11,391 bases of DNA from Bacteroides sp. (lineage in GTDB: Bacteria > Bacteroidota > Bacteroidia > Bacteroidales > Bacteroidaceae). The stretch spans positions 1 to 11,391 of the forward strand of contig JAJPZL010000104.1 of the NCBI GenBank assembly GCA_021204375.1, written 5' to 3'. The notes below the pieces were generated by a model, which saw nothing but the letters and a program-made list of their open reading frames with translations, had not been told where the DNA came from and searched no databases. Made by a program: the position numbers and the translations under genes. Of the stretch, positions 8,307-11,391 are shown piece after piece; position 1 is the first letter of the stretch, and each line of letters begins with the position of its first letter.

Positions 8307-9701
8307 TTACATCATGGTACGAGGATCGGTAATAACACCTGTTACCGCAGCAGCAGCAGCAACTAACGGGTTTGCCAGCAAGGTCCTGGCTCCCGGTCCC
8401 TGTCTTCCCTCAAAGTTACGGTTGGAAGTAGAGACCGCATATTTACCCGCAGGAACCTTATCGTCGTTCATAGCCAGACACGCCGAACATCCCGGCTGAC
8501 GGATCTCAAATCCCGCCTCTTCCAGTACTTTATCCAGCCCCTCTTTACGGATCTGCTCATCGACCATCCAGGAACCCGGCACCAACCAGGCCACTACACC
8601 TTCCGCCTTTTTCTTTCCTTTTACCAAAGCGGCAAAGTCACGGAAATCTTCAATACGTCCGTTCGTACACGATCCCAGGAATACATAATCAATCTTCTTA
8701 CCCAGCAAAGACTCTTCCGGGGCAAATCCCATATATTCCAGAGACTTCAGATAAGAGATACGACCCGCTTCATCCACGCTCTCCAGCGCAGGGATCCTCT
8801 CTGTAATTCCAATACCCATACCCGGATTGGTACCGTAGGTGATCATCGGTTCTATATCTTCGGCCCGGAAAGTGATCTCCTTATCAAAGGTAGCATCCTC
8901 GTCACTCTTAAGCGTCTTCCAGTAAGCCAGTAATTTTTCCCACTCCTCACCCTGGGGAACATACTCTCTACCTTTAATATACTCAAAAGTAACTTCATCC
9001 GGAGCGATTATTCCCCCACGGGCCCCCATCTCAATAGAAAGGTTACAAAGTGTCAGGCGTCCCTCCATAGAGAGGCTGCGCACCGCCTCACCGGCATACT
9101 CTACAAAGTATCCGGTAGCCCCTCCGGTTGTCATCCGGGCAATAATATAAAGAGCCATATCCTTGGCAGTTACCCCTTTAGCCAGTTTACCCTCTACGGA
9201 GATACGCATGGTCTTAGGCCGCGACTGTAAAATACACTGGGAAGCCATGACCATCTCCACTTCACTGGTACCGATACCAAAAGCAACCGCTCCCATAGCA
9301 CCGTGCGTAGAAGTATGTGAGTCACCACATACGATCGTTATACCCGGCAGGGTCAATCCCCGTTCAGGACCCACCACATGGATAATACCATTCTTGGGAT
9401 GCAGCATACCAAAGTGGTTCAATCCGAACTCAGCAGCATTCTGAGCCAGCGTTTCTACCTGCGTCCGTGAGATCTCATCCTCAATGGTTTTATCCTGGTC
9501 GTGTGTCGGTGTATTGTGGTCCGGCATACAGAAGATCTTTTCAGGACGGAAACACTTCAGGCCACGGGCACGCATTCCGGCAAAAGCCTGCGGACTGGTC
9601 ACTTCATGACAATACAACCTGTCAATATATAATTGGGTAGGACCCTCTGTAACCGTAGTTACTACGTGGGCATCCCAGATCTTGTCAAACAATGTATTCA
9701 T
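8307..9701 (-). CDS. leuC: 3-isopropylmalate dehydratase large subunit
   Basis: A 464-residue aconitase-family catalytic subunit, complete. It carries the [4Fe-4S] cluster used in isomerising 2- to 3-isopropylmalate. Cluster ligands are C345 in GSCTNGR and C405/C408 in GCSACLAMN. Other family signatures are [11 protein letters not shown] (59-69), [11 protein letters not shown] (125-135) and [11 protein letters not shown] (428-438). The length is normal for the bacterial LeuC type that works with a separate LeuD, and leuD follows after 22 bp. The start at 9701 ([13 protein letters not shown]) matches the usual LeuC N-terminus and lies 19 bp after the leuA stop. No strong Shine-Dalgarno is seen, as elsewhere in the window. 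No lesion is present. Confidence 0.96.
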   Translation of the reverse strand: MNTLFDKIWDAHVVTTVTEGPTQLYIDRLYCHEVTSPQAFAGMRARGLKCFRPEKIFCMPDHNTPTHDQDKTIEDEISRTQVETLAQNAAEFGLNHFGMLHPKNGIIHVVGPERGLTLPGITIVCGDSHTSTHGAMGAVAFGIGTSEVEMVMASQCILQSRPKTMRISVEGKLAKGVTAKDMALYIIARMTTGGATGYFVEYAGEAVRSLSMEGRLTLCNLSIEMGARGGIIAPDEVTFEYIKGREYVPQGEEWEKLLAYWKTLKSDEDATFDKEITFRAEDIEPMITYGTNPGMGIGITERIPALESVDEAGRISYLKSLEYMGFAPEESLLGKKIDYVFLGSCTNGRIEDFRDFAALVKGKKKAEGVVAWLVPGSWMVDEQIRKEGLDKVLEEAGFEIRQPGCSACLAMNDDKVPAGKYAVSTSNRNFEGRQGPGARTLLANPLVAAAAAVTGVITDPRTMM

Positions 9702-9720
9702 TTCTTCTTACTCTTCTATG

Positions 9721-11217
9721 TTATTTAGTAAACTTATTGATACAATCAATATAGGCTTCTACCGAAGCAGCTACAATATCGGTATTCGCTCCGAAGCCGT
9801 AGTACTCACGTCCGTCATACTCTACCTGCATGTGTACCTTACCCACATCGTCACTTCCCTTGCTGATCGCCTGGATCGTAAACTCCCGCAAAGACATCTG
9901 ACGGTTAATGATCTTTTTAAGGGCTTTGATGGCAGCATCTACCGGTCCGTTCCCGCTGGCAGCAGCCTCAAAGCTTTCGCCGGCAATATTAAGGCCGATA
10001 CTTGCCACCGGACGGACGCCTACCCCACTGGTTACCTGTAAGTATTCCAGTTTGATCCGGTGATTGACAGTACGGTCAGCACCGGCAATAACCAGGATAT
10101 CATCATCGTTAATATCTTTCTTGCGGTCTGCCAGTTTCAGGAACTCTTCGTAAACCTTATCCAGTTTCTCCTGTTCCAGCTCAATTCCCAACACCGATAA
10201 CCGATGTTTCAAAGCGGCCCGGCCACTGCGTGCGGTCAGTACAATCGAGTTATCATTGATACCTACATCCTGCGGATTAATAATTTCATACGTCTGGATA
10301 TTTTTCAATACCCCATCCTGGTGAATACCCGAAGAGTGGGCAAACGCATTCTTACCTACGATCGCTTTATTGGGTTGCACCGGCATATTCATCAGGCTGG
10401 AGACTATACGGCTGGTCGGATAAATTTTCTGCGTATTGATATTCGTATCAATATTCAGTTCACGATGACTTTTCAGGATCATAGTCACCTCTTCCAGAGA
10501 GGTATTTCCTGCCCGCTCCCCGATACCATTGATCGTGACCTCCACCTGACGGGCACCATTCAACACGCCGCTGATCGTATTAGCAGTAGCCATACCCAGA
10601 TCGTTGTGGCAGTGCGTAGAGAGGATAGCTTTATCAATTTCATCTACATGCTCCATCAGGTATTTGATCTTTGCTCCATACTCAGAAGGGAGGCAATACC
10701 CGGTAGTATCCGGAATATTCACTACAGTAGCCCCTGCCTTGATCACAGCCTCTACCACCCGGGCCAGGTATTCATTATCGGTACGACCAGCATCTTCCGC
10801 ATAGAACTCCACATCATCCACAAAACATCTCGCATACTTCACAGCCTCTACAGCCCGCTCAATGATCTCCTCCCGGTTAGAATTGAACTTATACTTGATG
10901 TGGGAATCAGAAGTACCGATCCCTGTATGGATACGTTTACGCTTGGCATATTTCAGTGCATCGGCAGCTACCTCAATATCTTTTTTTACGGCACGGGTCA
11001 GCGCGCAAATAGTGGGCCAGGTAACCGCTTTGGAGATCTCTATCACCGAATTAAAATCTCCCGGACTTGAAATAGGGAAGCCGGCCTCAATTACATCTAC
11101 CCCCAATGCTTCTAGTGCACGGGCTACCTGGATCTTCTCTACAGTATTCAACTGACATCCGGGTACCTGTTCACCATCCCTCAAGGTGGTATCAAAAACA
11201 AATAATCTGTCACTCAT
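9721..11217 (-). CDS. leuA: 2-isopropylmalate synthase
   Basis: A 498-residue, complete enzyme that condenses acetyl-CoA with 2-oxoisovalerate to give 2-isopropylmalate, the committed step of leucine synthesis. The TIM-barrel part shows [10 protein letters not shown] (8-17) with the metal ligand D9, the HCHND metal motif (202-206), GIGERAGN (231-238) and [10 protein letters not shown] (294-303). The C-terminal region (about 370-498) contains [11 protein letters not shown] and the [13 protein letters not shown] segment of the LeuA allosteric domain, where leucine normally binds to inhibit the enzyme. The length and HSSGIHQDG motif favour true LeuA over homocitrate or citramalate synthase. It is the first gene of the operon. 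The ATG at 11217 is preceded by about 100 nt of leader containing a hairpin with a U-rich run, so transcription is probably attenuated. Confidence 0.95.
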   Translation of the reverse strand: MSDRLFVFDTTLRDGEQVPGCQLNTVEKIQVARALEALGVDVIEAGFPISSPGDFNSVIEISKAVTWPTICALTRAVKKDIEVAADALKYAKRKRIHTGIGTSDSHIKYKFNSNREEIIERAVEAVKYARCFVDDVEFYAEDAGRTDNEYLARVVEAVIKAGATVVNIPDTTGYCLPSEYGAKIKYLMEHVDEIDKAILSTHCHNDLGMATANTISGVLNGARQVEVTINGIGERAGNTSLEEVTMILKSHRELNIDTNINTQKIYPTSRIVSSLMNMPVQPNKAIVGKNAFAHSSGIHQDGVLKNIQTYEIINPQDVGINDNSIVLTARSGRAALKHRLSVLGIELEQEKLDKVYEEFLKLADRKKDINDDDILVIAGADRTVNHRIKLEYLQVTSGVGVRPVASIGLNIAGESFEAAASGNGPVDAAIKALKKIINRQMSLREFTIQAISKGSDDVGKVHMQVEYDGREYYGFGANTDIVAASVEAYIDCINKFTK

Positions 11218-11236
11218 CTTAGTATATATTATGTTT

Positions 11237-11311
11237 TTATAAATAAGCTATTAAGAAAAAGCCTTTCACACATGGAAGTGAGAAAGACTTTCTATATATT
11301 CTGATATACAT
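11237..11311 (-). CDS. possible 24-codon leader peptide of the leu operon
   Basis: An ATG at 11311, about 9 nt after the expected transcription start, opens a 24-codon frame ending in TAA at 11237-11239. The peptide begins MYIRIYRK and includes Ile at codons 3, 5 and 21 and Leu at codons 12, 20 and 24. The two early Ile codons lie just before the 5' arm of the attenuator hairpin, where a stalled ribosome could mask it. However, the frame runs right through the hairpin, unlike a classic leader that stops before it, and branched-chain codons are not strongly clustered. The same frame also extends upstream to an ATG at 11368, before the promoter. It may be fortuitous. Confidence 0.25.
   Translation of the reverse strand: MYIRIYRKSFSLPCVKGFFLIAYL
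11252..11289 (-). terminator. attenuator-type terminator in the leu leader
   Basis: On the minus strand AGTCTTTCTCAC (11289-11278) pairs with GTGTGAAAGGCT (11271-11260) over 12 positions, with one G-U pair and one T-T mismatch. The loop is TTCCAT, followed by the U-rich run UUUUCUU (11259-11253). It lies between the promoter and the leuA start at 11217, so reading through it is needed to express the operon. This suggests control by transcription attenuation. The triggering signal (leader translation, a protein or a metabolite) cannot be decided from the sequence. Confidence 0.65.
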
Positions 11312-11325
11312 ATTTACGCACGACA

Positions 11326-11357
11326 CAAACTTACCAACGGCTTTGCCAGTAGAGAAA
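11326..11357 (-). promoter_or_regulatory. probable leu operon promoter
   Basis: On the minus strand TAAGTTTG (11333 down to 11326) matches the Bacteroidota -7 consensus TAnnTTTG exactly. TTTC (11357 down to 11354) matches three of four bases of the -33 TTTG, at a 20-bp spacing. Transcription would begin near 11320, about 100 nt before the leuA ATG, placing the attenuator hairpin within the leader. Confidence 0.6.
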
Positions 11358-11391
11358 TAATACCGCATAGTAGAATATGTATTGAACTCTT

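Noticed and set aside
10204..11070. A 288-codon plus-strand open frame
   Set aside because: It lies wholly antisense to leuA, which has all its catalytic motifs. The composition is shadow-like and no start signals are visible.

Overview
The window looks like chromosomal core DNA from a Bacteroidales-type Bacteroidota, possibly close to Parabacteroides; the genus is a guess. The main evidence is the promoters: three gene starts have the Bacteroidota -7 element TAnnTTTG. Shine-Dalgarno sequences are weak or absent, and short AT-rich gaps separate GC-moderate genes. The order leuA-leuC-leuD-(second leuA-like gene)-leuB also fits my recollection of this phylum. There is no mobile element, tRNA, rRNA or CRISPR array.

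Layout, left to right. Bases 1-316 are AT-rich and hold no convincing gene, but include a likely recQ promoter. recQ (317-2140, +) is a complete DNA helicase gene. It converges on a two-gene minus-strand unit, cysK (O-acetylserine sulfhydrylase) followed by a secreted TPR-repeat protein. Diverging from cysK is a plus-strand zinc-type cation diffusion facilitator gene (4045-4970), broken by an early in-frame stop and a one-base frameshift in an A tract.

The right half (5027-11217, -) is a leucine biosynthesis operon transcribed right to left: leuA, leuC, leuD, a second LeuA-family synthase and leuB. LeuA makes 2-isopropylmalate, LeuCD isomerises it and LeuB oxidatively decarboxylates it. The second synthase may be a citramalate synthase feeding the same LeuCD/LeuB enzymes towards 2-oxobutyrate and isoleucine. 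That gene reads as a pseudogene, with two in-frame stops and one frameshift, while its four partners are intact. A strong intrinsic terminator follows leuB and overlaps the stop codon of the convergent cation transporter. Upstream of leuA are a good Bacteroidota promoter and a hairpin followed by a U-rich run, an arrangement that suggests transcription attenuation.

I found no convincing undescribed system. The points most worth following up are the decayed second synthase inside an otherwise intact leu operon, the decayed zinc exporter, and the leu leader. All five lesions need raw-read confirmation, because both frameshifts are in homopolymers.
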